Source of the DNA: Crossaster papposus
Lineage: Eukaryota; Echinodermata; Asteroidea; Velatida; Solasteridae
DNA: 64,000 nucleotides
Direction: 5' to 3'
Assembly: GCA_037893245.1 (NCBI GenBank)
Contig: JBAIAA010000433.1
Coordinates: forward strand, 1,054,001 to 1,118,000
The number at the start of each line of letters is the position of its first letter. Position 1 is the first letter of the stretch. The notes beneath the pieces were generated by a model. It was not told the DNA's origin. It saw nothing but the letters and a program-made list of their open reading frames with translations, and did not search any database. This document shows positions 48,926 through 61,290 of the stretch, piece by piece. The position numbers were made by a program, and so were the translations under genes.

Positions 48926-49295
48926 ATAATAATAATAATAAATGTTTCTTATATAGCGCATTTCAAAACCGGAGGAATTCTCAATGCGCTTTACATGACA
49001 AAGGCTTATAATTTACATTTTACATTTAAACTTATATATCTACATACTTCAAATAACATAATTTTGCTGAGTACAAATCAAAGTGCATCTTAAATTACAA
49101 AATAGGTCAATAGTTAACATATAACAAAAATGTAGCTGCAATCTCAACAACTAACTAAAGAATAAGTATAACAATGGCACGTTATACATGTACCATTCAT
49201 ACTTACAAATATGCCTCTTTGAATAGGTAGGTTTTAAGCTGTTTTTTAAAGCTATTGGGGTTGGATTGGGAGCGAATTTCGTACGGTAGCAGATT
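48926..49295 (-). mobile_element. CR1/L2-like non-LTR retrotransposon 3' end, copy 4
   Basis: Fourth amplified copy, 1353 bp after copy 3, with identical ends and ATTAA flank. It is the last copy in the window; the array to its right has no such fragment. Confidence 0.85.
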
Positions 49296-50070
49296 ATTAA
49301 AGGGTGCATGTGACTAAATCAGTGAAAATGACTGCGCGCGAGCTCATTAATATTTTGTGATCCCTCCGGTAATTTTGAATAAGAGGTCCCTGGGGCCTAT
49401 ACATTGGACTGATTGTCGAAATAATTGTGGAAATCAAGAATTGGTGACCCGTGGCTTCCAACTCGGGGGATTTCGTTCACAGAAAAGACCAATACCAGGG
49501 TCTATTTCGCATAGAGACGGGGGGCTACATTGATACCTGGGCCCAGAGCTGGGCCACCAGTTTATGGGTGGTTTGTGTGGAGGGGAGTATAACAAATATT
49601 CATTTGGTCAACCCCCATAAATTTGAAAAGAAAATTGTTCTAGGAGTCTTAATCTTTGATTTCCAGTCAAACAAATATGGCCACTCTACTCATGAGCGTC
49701 ACCCGGCGGCGCTCTTTCTTTCAATTTTTGTGTTGGTTACAATGAGCGCCGTATTTAGTGTAGTGGAACCTATATGAATCAAAGGTGGCGGCGCACTAAA
49801 CTGTAGCGCGCCATTACGCGCCATTTTAGAACAGCAAGTCCACCGCATTTAATTTTTTGAAGTGGTTACTGTATTTTAGGTAATTTTTTATTGTTTTGAG
49901 TCCCATTTTTCTCACCAAAGGCCCCAGTAAGTGCTATTAAATGAATCAAAGATGGCGGCGCACTAAACTGTACCGCGCCATTTTACGCGCCATTTTAGAA
50001 CAGCAAGTCCACCGCATTTAATTTTTTGAAGTGGTTACTGTATTTTAGGTAAATTTTCATTGTTTTGAGT

Positions 50071-53000
50071 CCCATGTTTCTCACCAAAGGCCCCAGTAAG
50101 TGCTATTAAAGGGTGCATGTGACTAAATCAGTGAAAATGACTGCGCGCGAGCTCATTAATATTTTGTGATCCCTACGGTAATTTTGAATAAGAGGTCCCT
50201 GGGGCCTATACATTGGACTGATTGTAGAAATAATTGTGGAAATCAAGAATTGGTGACCCGTGGCTTCCAACTCGGGGGATTTCGTTCACAGAAAATACCA
50301 ATACCAGGGTCTATTTCGCATAGAGGCGGGGGGCTACATTGATACCTGGGCCCAGAGCTGGGCCACCAGTTTAGGGGTGGTTTGTGTGGAGGGGAGTATA
50401 CACAAAATTCATTTGGTCAACCCCCATAAATTTGAAAAGAAAATTGTTCTAGGAGTCTTAATCTTTGATTTCCAGTCAAAAAAATATGGCCACTCTACCC
50501 ATGAGCGTCACCAGGCGGCGCTCTTTCTTTCAATGTTTGTGTTGGTTACAATGAGCGCCGTATTTAGTGTAGTGGAACCTACATGTATATGAATCAAAGA
50601 TGGCGGCGCACTAAACTGTAGCGCGCCATTTTACGTGCCATTTTAGAACAGCAAGTCCACCGCATTTAATTTGTTGAAGTGGTTACTGTATTTTAGGTAA
50701 ATTTTCATTGTTTTGAGTCCCATTTTTCTCACCAAAGGCCCCAGTAAGTGCTATTAAATGAATCAAAGATGGCGGCGCACTAAACTGTACCGCGCCATTT
50801 TACGCGCCATTTTAGAACAGCAAGTCCACCGCATTTAATTTTTTGAAGTGGTTACTGTATTTTAGGTAAATTTTCATTGTTTTGAGTCCCATGTTTCTCA
50901 CCAAAGGCCCCAGTAAGTGCTATTAAAGGGTGCATGTGACTAAATAAGTGAAAATGACTGCGCGCGAGCTCATTAATATTTTGTGATCCCTCCGGTAATT
51001 TTGAATAAGAGGTCCCTGGGGCCTATACATTGGACTGATTGTAGAAATAATTGTGGAAATCAAGAATTGGTGACCCGTGGCTTCCAACTCGGGGGATTTC
51101 GTTCACAGAAAAGACCAATACCAGGGTCTATTTCGCATAGAGGCGGGGGGCTACATTGATACCTGGGCCCAGAGCTGGGCCAACAGTTTAGGGGTGGTTT
51201 GTATGGAGGGGAGTATACAAAAAATTCATTTGGTCAACCCCCATAAATTTGAAAAGAAAATTGTTCTAGGAGTCTTAATCTTTGATTTCCAGTCAAAAAA
51301 TATGGCCACTCTACTCATGAGCGTTACCAGGCGGCGCTCTTTCTTTCAATTTTTGTGTTGGTTACAATGAGCGCCGTATTTAGTGTAGTGGAACCTATAT
51401 GAATCAAAGATGGCGGCGCACTAAACTGTAGCGCGCCATTTTACGCGCCATTTTAGAACAGCAAGTCCACCGCATTTAATTTTTTGAAGTGGTTACTGTA
51501 TTTTAGGTAAATTTTCATTGTTTTGAGTCCCATTTTTCTCACCAAAGGCCCCAGTAAGTGCTATTAAATGAATCAAAGATGGCGGCGCACTAAACTGTAC
51601 CGCGCCATTTTACGCGCCATTTTAGAACAGCATGTCCACCGCATTTAATTTTTTGAAGTGGTTACTGTATTTTAGGTAAATTTTCATTGTTTTGAGTCCC
51701 ATGTTTCTCACCAAAGGCCCCAGTAAGTGCTATTAAAGGGTGCATGTGACTAAATCAGTGAAAATGACTGCGCGCGAGCTCATTAATATTTTGTGATCCC
51801 TACGGTAATTTTGAATAAGAGGTCCCTGGGGCCTATACATTGGACTGATTGTAGAAATAATTGTGGAAATCAAGAATTGGTGACCCGTGGCTTCCAACTC
51901 GGGGGATTTCGTTCACAGAAAAGACCAATACCAGGGTCTATTTCGCATAGAGGCGGGGGGCTACATTGATACCTGGGCCCAGAGCTGGGCCACCAGTTTA
52001 GGGGTGGTTTGTGTGGAGGGGAGTATACACAAAATTCATTTGGTCAACCCCCATGAATTTGAAAAGAAAATTGTTCTAGGAGTCTTAATCTTTGATTTCC
52101 AGTCAAAAAAATATGGCCACTCTACTCATGAGCGTCACCAGGCGGCGCTCTTTCTTTCAATGTTTGTGTTGGTTACAATGAGCGCCGTATTTAGTGTAGT
52201 GGAACCTACATGTATATGAATCAAAGATGGCGGCGCACTAAACTGTAGCGCGCCATTTTACGCGCCATTTTAGAACAGCAAGTCTACCGCATTTAATTTG
52301 TTGAAGTGGTTACTGTATTTTAGGTAAATTTTCATTGTTTTGAGTCCCATTTTTCTCACTAAAGGCCCCAGTAAGTGCTATTAAATGAATCAAAGATGGC
52401 GGCGCACTAAACTGTACCGCGCCATTTTACGCGCCATTTTAGAACAGCAAGTCCACCGCATTAAATTTTTTGAAGTGGTTACTGTATTTTAGGTAAATTT
52501 TCATTGTTTTGAGTCCCATTTTTCTCACCAAAGGCCCCAGTAAGTGCTATTAAATGAATCAAAGATGGCGGCGCACTAAACTGTACCGCGCCATTTTACG
52601 CGCCATTTTAGAACAGCAAGTCCACCGCATTTAATTTTTTGAAGTGGTTACTGTATTTTAGGTACATTTTCATTGTTTTGAGTCCCCTTTTTCTCACCAA
52701 AGGCCCCAGTAAGTGCTATTAAAGGGTGCATGTGACTAAATCAGTGAAAATGACTGCGCGCGAGCTCATTAATATTTTGTGATCCCTCCGGTAATTTTAA
52801 ATAAGAGGTCCCTGGGGCCTATACATTGGACTGATTGTAGAAATAATTGTGGAAATCAAGAATTGGTGACCCGTGGCTTCCAACTCGGGGGATTTCGTTC
52901 ACAGAAAAGACCAATACCAGGGTCTATTTCGCATAGAGGCGGGGGGATACATTGATACCTGGGCCCAGAGCTGGGCCACCAGTTTAGGGGTGGTTTGTGT

Positions 53001-53403
53001 GGAGGGGAGTATACACAAAATTCATTTGGTCAACCCCCATAAATTTGAAAAGAAAATTGTTCTAGGAGTCTTAATCTTTGATTTCCAGTCAAAAAAATAT
53101 GGCCACTCTACTCATGAGCGTCACCAGGCGGCGCTCTTTCTTTCAATGTTTGTGTTGGTTACAATGAGCGCCGTATTTAGTGTAGTGGAACCTACATGTA
53201 TATGAATCAAAGATGGCGGCGCACTAAACTGTAGCGCGCCATTTTACGCGCCATTTTAGAACAGCAAGTCCACCGCATTTAATTTGTTGAAGTGGTTACT
53301 GTATTTTAGGTAAATTTTCATAGTTTTGAGTCCCATTTTTCTCACCAAAGGCCCCAGTAAGTGCTATTAAATGAATCAAAGATGGCGGCGCACTAAACTG
53401 TAG
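50071..53403 (+). repeat. A/B macrosatellite, right segment 5 (B46-B49)
   Basis: B starts are 50110, 50927, 51737 and 52723, with two, two, three and three A modules following. Most are of the B38 type: GTATACACAAAATTC, CACCAGGCGGCGC with the AG of the CTCF-like core intact, and an extra 8 bp at the B/A boundary (ACATGTATATG). B47 is of the GCGTTACCAGGCGG type. The order B46-B47-B48 resembles B38 and B37 near 40-41 kb, indicating long-range exchange. Confidence 0.93.
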
Positions 53404-56400
53404 CGCGCCATTTTACGCGCCATTTTAGAACAGCAAGTCCACCGCATTTAATTTTTTGAAGTGGTTACTGTATTTTAGGTAAATTTTCATTGTTTTGAGT
53501 CCCATTTTTCTCACCAAAGGCCCCAGAAAGTGCTATTAAATGAATCAAAGATGGCGGCGCACTAAACTGTACCGCGCCATTTTACCCGCCATTTTAGAAC
53601 AGCAAGTCCACCGCATTTAATTTTTTTAAGTGGTTACTGTATTTTAGGTAAATTTTCATTGTTTTGAGTCCCATTTTTCTCACCAAAGGCCCCAGTAAGT
53701 GCTATTAAAGGGTGCATGTGACTAAATCAGTGAAAATGACTGCGCGCGAGCTCATTAATATTTTGTGATCCCTCCGGTAATTTTGAATAAGAGGTCCCTG
53801 GGGCCTATACATTGGACTGATTGTAGAAATAATTGTGGAAATCAAGAATTGGTGACCCGTGGCTTCCAACTCGTGGGATTTCGTTCACAGAAAAGACCAA
53901 TACCGGGGTCTATTTCGCATAGAGGCGGGGGGCTACATTGATACCTGGGCCCAGAGCTGGGCCACCAGTTTAGGGGTGGTTTGTGTGGAGGGGAGTATAC
54001 ACAAAATTCATTTGGTCAACCCCCATAAATTTGAAAAGAAAATTGTTCTACGAGTCTTAATCTTTGATTTCCAGTCAAAAAAATATGGCCACTCTACTCA
54101 TGAGCGTCACCAGGCGGCGCTCTTTCTTTCAATGTTTGTGTTGGTTACAATGAGCGCCGTATTTAGTGTAGTGGAACCTACATGTATATGAATCAAAGAT
54201 GGCGGCGCACTAAACTGTAGCGCGCCATTTTACGCGCCATTTTAGAACAGCAAGTCCACCGCATTTAATTTGTTGAAGTGGTTACTGTATTTTAGGTAAA
54301 TGTTCATTGTTTTGAGTCCCATTTTTCTCACCAAAGGCCCCAGTAAGTGCTATTAAATAAATCAAAGATGGCGGCGCACTAAACTGTACCGCGCCATTTT
54401 ACGCGCCATTTTAGAACAGCAAGTCCACCGCATTTAATTTTTTGAAGTGGTTACTGTATTTTAGGTAAATTTTCATTGTTTTGAGTCCCATTTTTCTTAC
54501 CAAAGGCCCCAGTAAGTGCTATTAAAGGGTGCATGTGACTAAATCAGTGAAAATGACTGCGCGCGAGCTCATTAATATTTTGTGATCCCTACGGTAATTT
54601 TGAATAAGAGGTCCCTGGGGCCTATACATTGGACTGATTGTAGAAATAATTGTGGAAATCAAGAATTGGTGACCCGTGGCTTCCAACTCGGGGGATTTCG
54701 TTCACAGAAAAGACCAATACCAGGGTCTATTTCGCATAGAGGCGGGGGGCTACATTGATACCTGGGCCCAGAGCTGGGCCACCAGTTTAGGGGTGGTTTG
54801 TGTGGAGGGGAGTATACACAAAATTCATTTGGTCAACCCCCATAAATTTGAAAAGAAAATTGTTCTAGGAGTCTTAATCTTTGATTTCCAGTCAAAAAAA
54901 TATGGCCACTCTACTCATGAGCGTCACCAGGCGGCGCTCTTTCTTTCAATGTTTGTGTTGGTTACAATGAGCGCCGTATTTAGTGTAGTGGAACCTACAT
55001 GTATATGAATCAAAGATGGCGGCGCACTAAACTGTAGCGCGCCATTACGCGCCATTTTAGAACAGCAAGTCCACCGCATTTAATTTTTTGAAGTGGTTAC
55101 TGTATTTTAGGTAAATTTTCATTGTTTTGAGTCCCATTTTCTCACCAAAGGCCCCAGTAAGTGCTATTAAAGGGTGCATGTGACTAAATCAGTGAAAATG
55201 ACTGCGCGCGAGCTCATTAATATTTTGTGATCCCTCCGGTAATTTTGAATAAGAGGTCCCTGGGGCCTATACATTGGACTGATTGTCGAAATAATTGTGG
55301 AAATCAAGAATTGGTGACCCGTGGCTTCCAACTCGGGGGATTTCGTTCACAGAAAAGACCAATACCAGGATCTATTTCGCATAGAGACGGGGGGCTACAT
55401 TGATACCTGTGCCCAAAGCTGGGCCACCAGTTTAGGGGTGGTTTGTGTGGAGGGGAGTATAACAAATATTCATTTGGTCAACCCCCATAAATTTGAAAAG
55501 AAAATTGTTCTAGGAGTCTTAATCTTTGATTTCCAGTCAAAAAAATATGGCCACTCTACTCATGAGCGTCACCCGGTGGCGCTCTTTCTTTCAATTTTTG
55601 TGTTGGTTACAATGAGCGCCGTATTTAGTGTAGTGGAACCTATATGAATCAAAGATGGCGGCGCACTAAACTGTAGCGCGCCATTACGCGCCATTTTAGA
55701 ACAGCAAGTCCACCGCATTTAATTTTTTGAAGTGGTTACTGTATTTTAGGTAAATTTTCATTGTTTTGAGTCCCATTTTCTCACCAAAGGCCCCAGTAAG
55801 TGCTATTAAAGGGTGCATGTGACTAAATCAGTGAAAATGACTGCGCGCGAGCTCATTAATATTTTGTGATCCCTCCGGTAATTTTGAATAAGAGGTCCCT
55901 GGGGCCTATACATTGGACTGATTGTCGAAATAATTGTGGAAATCAAGAATTGGTGACCCGTGGCTTCCAACTCGGGGGATTTCGTTCACAGAAAAGACCA
56001 ATACCAGGATCTATTTCGCATAGAGACGGGGGGCTACATTGATACCTGGGCCCAGTGCTGGGCCACCAGTTTAGGGGTGGTTTGTATGGAGGGGAGTATA
56101 CAAAAAATTCATTTGGTCAACCCCCATAAATTTGAAAAGAAAATTGTTCTAGGAGTCTTAATCTTTGATTTCCAGTCAAAAAAATATGGCCACTCTGCGT
56201 CACCATGCGGCGCTCTTTCTTTCAATTTTTGTGTTGGTTACAATGAGCGCCGTATTTAGTGTAGTGGAAGCTATATGAATCAAAGATGGCGGCGCACTAA
56301 ACTGTAGCGCGCCATTTTACGCGCCATTTTAGAACAGCAAGTCCACCGCATTTAATTTTTTGAAGTGGTTACTGTATTTTAGGTAAATTTTCATTGTTTT

Positions 56401-59400
56401 GAGTCCCATTTTTCTCACCAAAGGCCCCAGAAAGTGCTATTAAATGAATCAAAGATGGCGGCGCACTAAACTGTACCGCGCCATTTTACCCGCCATTTTA
56501 GAACAGCAAGTCCACCGCATTTAATTTTTTTAAGTGGTTACTGTATTTTAGGTAAATTTTCATTGTTTTGAGTCCCATTTTTCTCACCAAAGGCCCCAGT
56601 AAGTGCTATTAAAGGGTGCATGAGACTAAATCAGTGAAAATGACTGCGCGCGAGCTCATTAATATTTTGTGATCCCTCCGGTAATTTTGAATAAGAGGTC
56701 CCTGGGGCCTATACATTGGACTGATTGTCGAAATAATTGTGGAAATCAAGAATTGGTGACCCGTGGCTTCCAACTCGGGGGATTTCGTTCACAGAAAAGA
56801 CCAATACCAGGGTCTATTTTGCATAGAGACGGGGGGCTACATTGATACCTGGGCCCAGAGCTGGGCCACCAGTTTATGGGTGGTTTGTGTGGAGGGGAGT
56901 ATAACAAATATTCATTTGGTCAACCCCCATAAATTTGAAAAGAAAATTGTTCTAGGAGTCTTAATCTTTGATTTCCAGTCAAACAAATAGGGCCACTCTA
57001 CTCATGAGCGTCACCCTGCGGCGCTCTTTCTTTCAATTTTTGTGTTGGTTACAATGAGCGCCGTATTTAGTGTAGTGGAACCTATATGAATCAAAGATGG
57101 CGGCGCACTAAACTGTAGCGCGCCATTACGCGCCATTTTAGAACAGCAAGTCCACCGCATTTAATTTGTTGAAGTGGTTACTGTATTTTAGGTAAATTTT
57201 CATTGTTTTGAGTCCCATTTTTCTCACCAAAGGCCCCAGTAAGTGCTATTAAATGAATCAAAGATGGCGGCGCACTAAACTGTACCGCGCCATTTTACGC
57301 GCCATTTTAGAACAGCAAGTCCACCGCATTTAATTTTTTGAAGTGGTTACTGTATTTTAGGTAAATTTTCATTGTTTTGAGTCCCATTTTTCTCACCAAA
57401 GGCCCCAGAAAGTGCTATTAAATGAATCAAAGATGGCGGCGCACTAAACTGTACCGCGCCATTTTACCCGCCATTTTAGAACAGCAAGTCCACCGCATTT
57501 AATTTTTTTAAGTGGTTACTGTATTTTAGGTAAATTTTCATTGTTTTGAGTCCCATTTTTCTCACCAAAGGCCCCAGTAAGTGCTATTAAAGGGTGCATG
57601 TGACTAAATCAGTGAAAATGACTGCGCGCGAGCTCATTAATATTTTGTGATCCCTCCGGTAATTTTGAATAAGAGGTCCCTGGGGCCTATACATTGGACT
57701 GATTGTAGAAATAATTGTGGAAATCAAGAATTGGTGACCCGTGGCTTCCAACTCGTGGGATTTCGTTCACAGAAAAGACCAATACCGGGGTCTATTTCGC
57801 ATAGAGGCGGGGGGCTACATTGATACCTGGGCCCAGAGCTGGGCCACCAGTTTAGGGGTGGTTTGTGTGGAGGGGAGTATACACAAAATTCATTTGGTCA
57901 ACCCCCATAAATTTGAAAAGAAAATTGTTCTACGAGTCTTAATCTTTGATTTCCAGTCAAAAAAATATGGCCACTCTACTCATGAGCGTCACCAGGCGGC
58001 GCTCTTTCTTTCAATGTTTGTGTTGGTTACAATGAGCGCCGTATTTAGTGTAGTGGAACCTACATGTATATGAATCAAAGATGGCGGCGCACTAAACTGT
58101 AGCGCGCCATTTTACGCGCCATTTTAGAACAGCAAGTCCACCGCATTTAATTTGTTGAAGTGGTTACTGTATTTTAGGTAAATGTTCATTGTTTTGAGTC
58201 CCATTTTTCTCACCAAAGGCCCCAGTAAGTGCTATTAAATAAATCAAAGATGGCGGCGCACTAAACTGTACCGCGCCATTTTACGCGCCATTTTAGAACA
58301 GCAAGTCCACCGCATTTAATTTTTTGAAGTGGTTACTGTATTTTAGGTAAATTTTCATTGTTTTGAGTCCCATTTTTCTTACCAAAGGCCCCAGTAAGTG
58401 CTATTAAAGGGTGCATGTGACTAAATCAGTGAAAATGACTGCGCGCGAGCTCATTAATATTTTGTGATCCCTACGGTAATTTTGAATAAGAGGTCCCTGG
58501 GGCCTATACATTGGACTGATTGTAGAAATAATTGTGGAAATCAAGAATTGGTGACCCGTGGCTTCCAACTCGGGGGATTTCGTTCACAGAAAAGACCAAT
58601 ACCAGGGTCTATTTCGCATAGAGGCGGGGGGCTACATTGATACCTGGGCCCAGAGCTGGGCCACCAGTTTAGGGGTGGTTTGTGTGGAGGGGAGTATACA
58701 CAAAATTCATTTGGTCAACCCCCATAAATTTGAAAAGAAAATTGTTCTAGGAGTCTTAATCTTTGATTTCCAGTCAAAAAAATATGGCCACTCTACTCAT
58801 GAGCGTCACCAGGCGGCGCTCTTTCTTTCAATGTTTGTGTTGGTTACAATGAGCGCCGTATTTAGTGTAGTGGAACCTACATGTATATGAATCAAAGATG
58901 GCGGCGCACTAAACTGTAGCGCGCCATTACGCGCCATTTTAGAACAGCAAGTCCACCGCATTTAATTTTTTGAAGTGGTTACTGTATTTTAGGTAAATTT
59001 TCATTGTTTTGAGTCCCATTTTCTCACCAAAGGCCCCAGTAAGTGCTATTAAAGGGTGCATGTGACTAAATCAGTGAAAATGACTGCGCGCGAGCTCATT
59101 AATATTTTGTGATCCCTCCGGTAATTTTGAATAAGAGGTCCCTGGGGCCTATACATTGGACTGATTGTCGAAATAATTGTGGAAATCAAGAATTGGTGAC
59201 CCGTGGCTTCCAACTCGGGGGATTTCGTTCACAGAAAAGACCAATACCAGGATCTATTTCGCATAGAGACGGGGGGCTACATTGATACCTGTGCCCAAAG
59301 CTGGGCCACCAGTTTAGGGGTGGTTTGTGTGGAGGGGAGTATAACAAATATTCATTTGGTCAACCCCCATAAATTTGAAAAGAAAATTGTTCTAGGAGTC

Positions 59401-61290
59401 TTAATCTTTGATTTCCAGTCAAAAAAATATGGCCACTCTACTCATGAGCGTCACCCGGTGGCGCTCTTTCTTTCAATTTTTGTGTTGGTTACAATGAGCG
59501 CCGTATTTAGTGTAGTGGAACCTATATGAATCAAAGATGGCGGCGCACTAAACTGTAGCGCGCCATTACGCGCCATTTTAGAACAGCAAGTCCACCGCAT
59601 TTAATTTTTTGAAGTGGTTACTGTATTTTAGGTAAATTTTCATTGTTTTGAGTCCCATTTTCTCACCAAAGGCCCCAGTAAGTGCTATTAAAGGGTGCAT
59701 GTGACTAAATCAGTGAAAATGACTGCGCGCGAGCTCATTAATATTTTGTGATCCCTCCGGTAATTTTGAATAAGAGGTCCCTGGGGCCTATACATTGGAC
59801 TGATTGTCGAAATAATTGTGGAAATCAAGAATTGGTGACCCGTGGCTTCCAACTCGGGGGATTTCGTTCACAGAAAAGACCAATACCAGGATCTATTTCG
59901 CATAGAGACGGGGGGCTACATTGATACCTGGGCCCAGTGCTGGGCCACCAGTTTAGGGGTGGTTTGTATGGAGGGGAGTATACAAAAAATTCATTTGGTC
60001 AACCCCCATAAATTTGAAAAGAAAATTGTTCTAGGAGTCTTAATCTTTGATTTCCAGTCAAAAAAATATGGCCACTCTGCGTCACCATGCGGCGCTCTTT
60101 CTTTCAATTTTTGTGTTGGTTACAATGAGCGCCGTATTTAGTGTAGTGGAAGCTATATGAATCAAAGATGGCGGCGCACTAAACTGTAGCGCGCCATTTT
60201 ACGCGCCATTTTAGAACAGCAAGTCCACCGCATTTAATTTTTTGAAGTGGTTACTGTATTTTAGGTAAATTTTCATTGTTTTGAGTCCCATTTTTCTCAC
60301 CAAAGGCCCCAGAAAGTGCTATTAAATGAATCAAAGATGGCGGCGCACTAAACTGTACCGCGCCATTTTACCCGCCATTTTAGAACAGCAAGTCCACCGC
60401 ATTTAATTTTTTTAAGTGGTTACTGTATTTTAGGTAAATTTTCATTGTTTTGAGTCCCATTTTTCTCACCAAAGGCCCCAGTAAGTGCTATTAAAGGGTG
60501 CATGAGACTAAATCAGTGAAAATGACTGCGCGCGAGCTCATTAATATTTTGTGATCCCTCCGGTAATTTTGAATAAGAGGTCCCTGGGGCCTATACATTG
60601 GACTGATTGTCGAAATAATTGTGGAAATCAAGAATTGGTGACCCGTGGCTTCCAACTCGGGGGATTTCGTTCACAGAAAAGACCAATACCAGGGTCTATT
60701 TTGCATAGAGACGGGGGGCTACATTGATACCTGGGCCCAGAGCTGGGCCACCAGTTTATGGGTGGTTTGTGTGGAGGGGAGTATAACAAATATTCATTTG
60801 GTCAACCCCCATAAATTTGAAAAGAAAATTGTTCTAGGAGTCTTAATCTTTGATTTCCAGTCAAACAAATAGGGCCACTCTACTCATGAGCGTCACCCTG
60901 CGGCGCTCTTTCTTTCAATTTTTGTGTTGGTTACAATGAGCGCCGTATTTAGTGTAGTGGAACCTATATGAATCAAAGATGGCGGCGCACTAAACTGTAG
61001 CGCGCCATTACGCGCCATTTTAGAACAGCAAGTCCACCGCATTTAATTTGTTGAAGTGGTTACTGTATTTTAGGTAAATTTTCATTGTTTTGAGTCCCAT
61101 TTTTCTCACCAAAGGCCCCAGTAAGTGCTATTAAATGAATCAAAGATGGCGGCGCACTAAACTGTACCGCGCCATTTTACGCGCCATTTTAGAACAGCAA
61201 GTCCACCGCATTTAATTTTTTGAAGTGGTTACTGTATTTTAGGTAAATTTTCATTGTTTTGAGTCCCATTTTTCTCACCAAAGGCCCCAG
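53404..61290 (+). repeat. 3882-bp higher-order repeat, two copies
   Basis: The unit contains five B modules. Copy 1 has B starts 53709, 54526, 55171, 55810 and 56613. Copy 2 has 57591, 58408, 59053, 59692 and 60495. Each is exactly 3882 bp further on. The same private variants recur, for example AACTCGTGGGATT, CCGGGGTCTATTTCG, TTCTACGAGTC, the 8-bp deletion CCACTCTGCGTC, and AACAAATAGGGCC. Left divergence is at 53403/57285 (GTAGC versus GTACC) and right divergence at 57409/61291 (CCCAGAAAG versus CCCAGTAAG), so homology slightly exceeds one period. Its last three B modules equal B32-B34 at 36 kb. Confidence 0.93.

Larger units (their letters stand above)
41430..50070 (+). repeat. 2331-bp higher-order repeat carrying a retrotransposon tail
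   Basis: The unit is B-A3-B-A3 plus the ~370-bp retrotransposon fragment, 2331 bp long. B starts are 41933, 43286, 44264, 45617, 46595, 47948 and 49301. The two types of B differ (GAGGCGTCGGGGC versus GAGACGGGGGGC with CAGTTTATGGG). Copies differ by only a few bases, for example CTCGAGGGA versus CTCGGGGGA at 43449/45780. The third cycle is shortened by exactly 978 bp, so the fragment copies are 2331, 2331 and 1353 bp apart. That fits one unequal exchange between the two B types. Confidence 0.93.
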
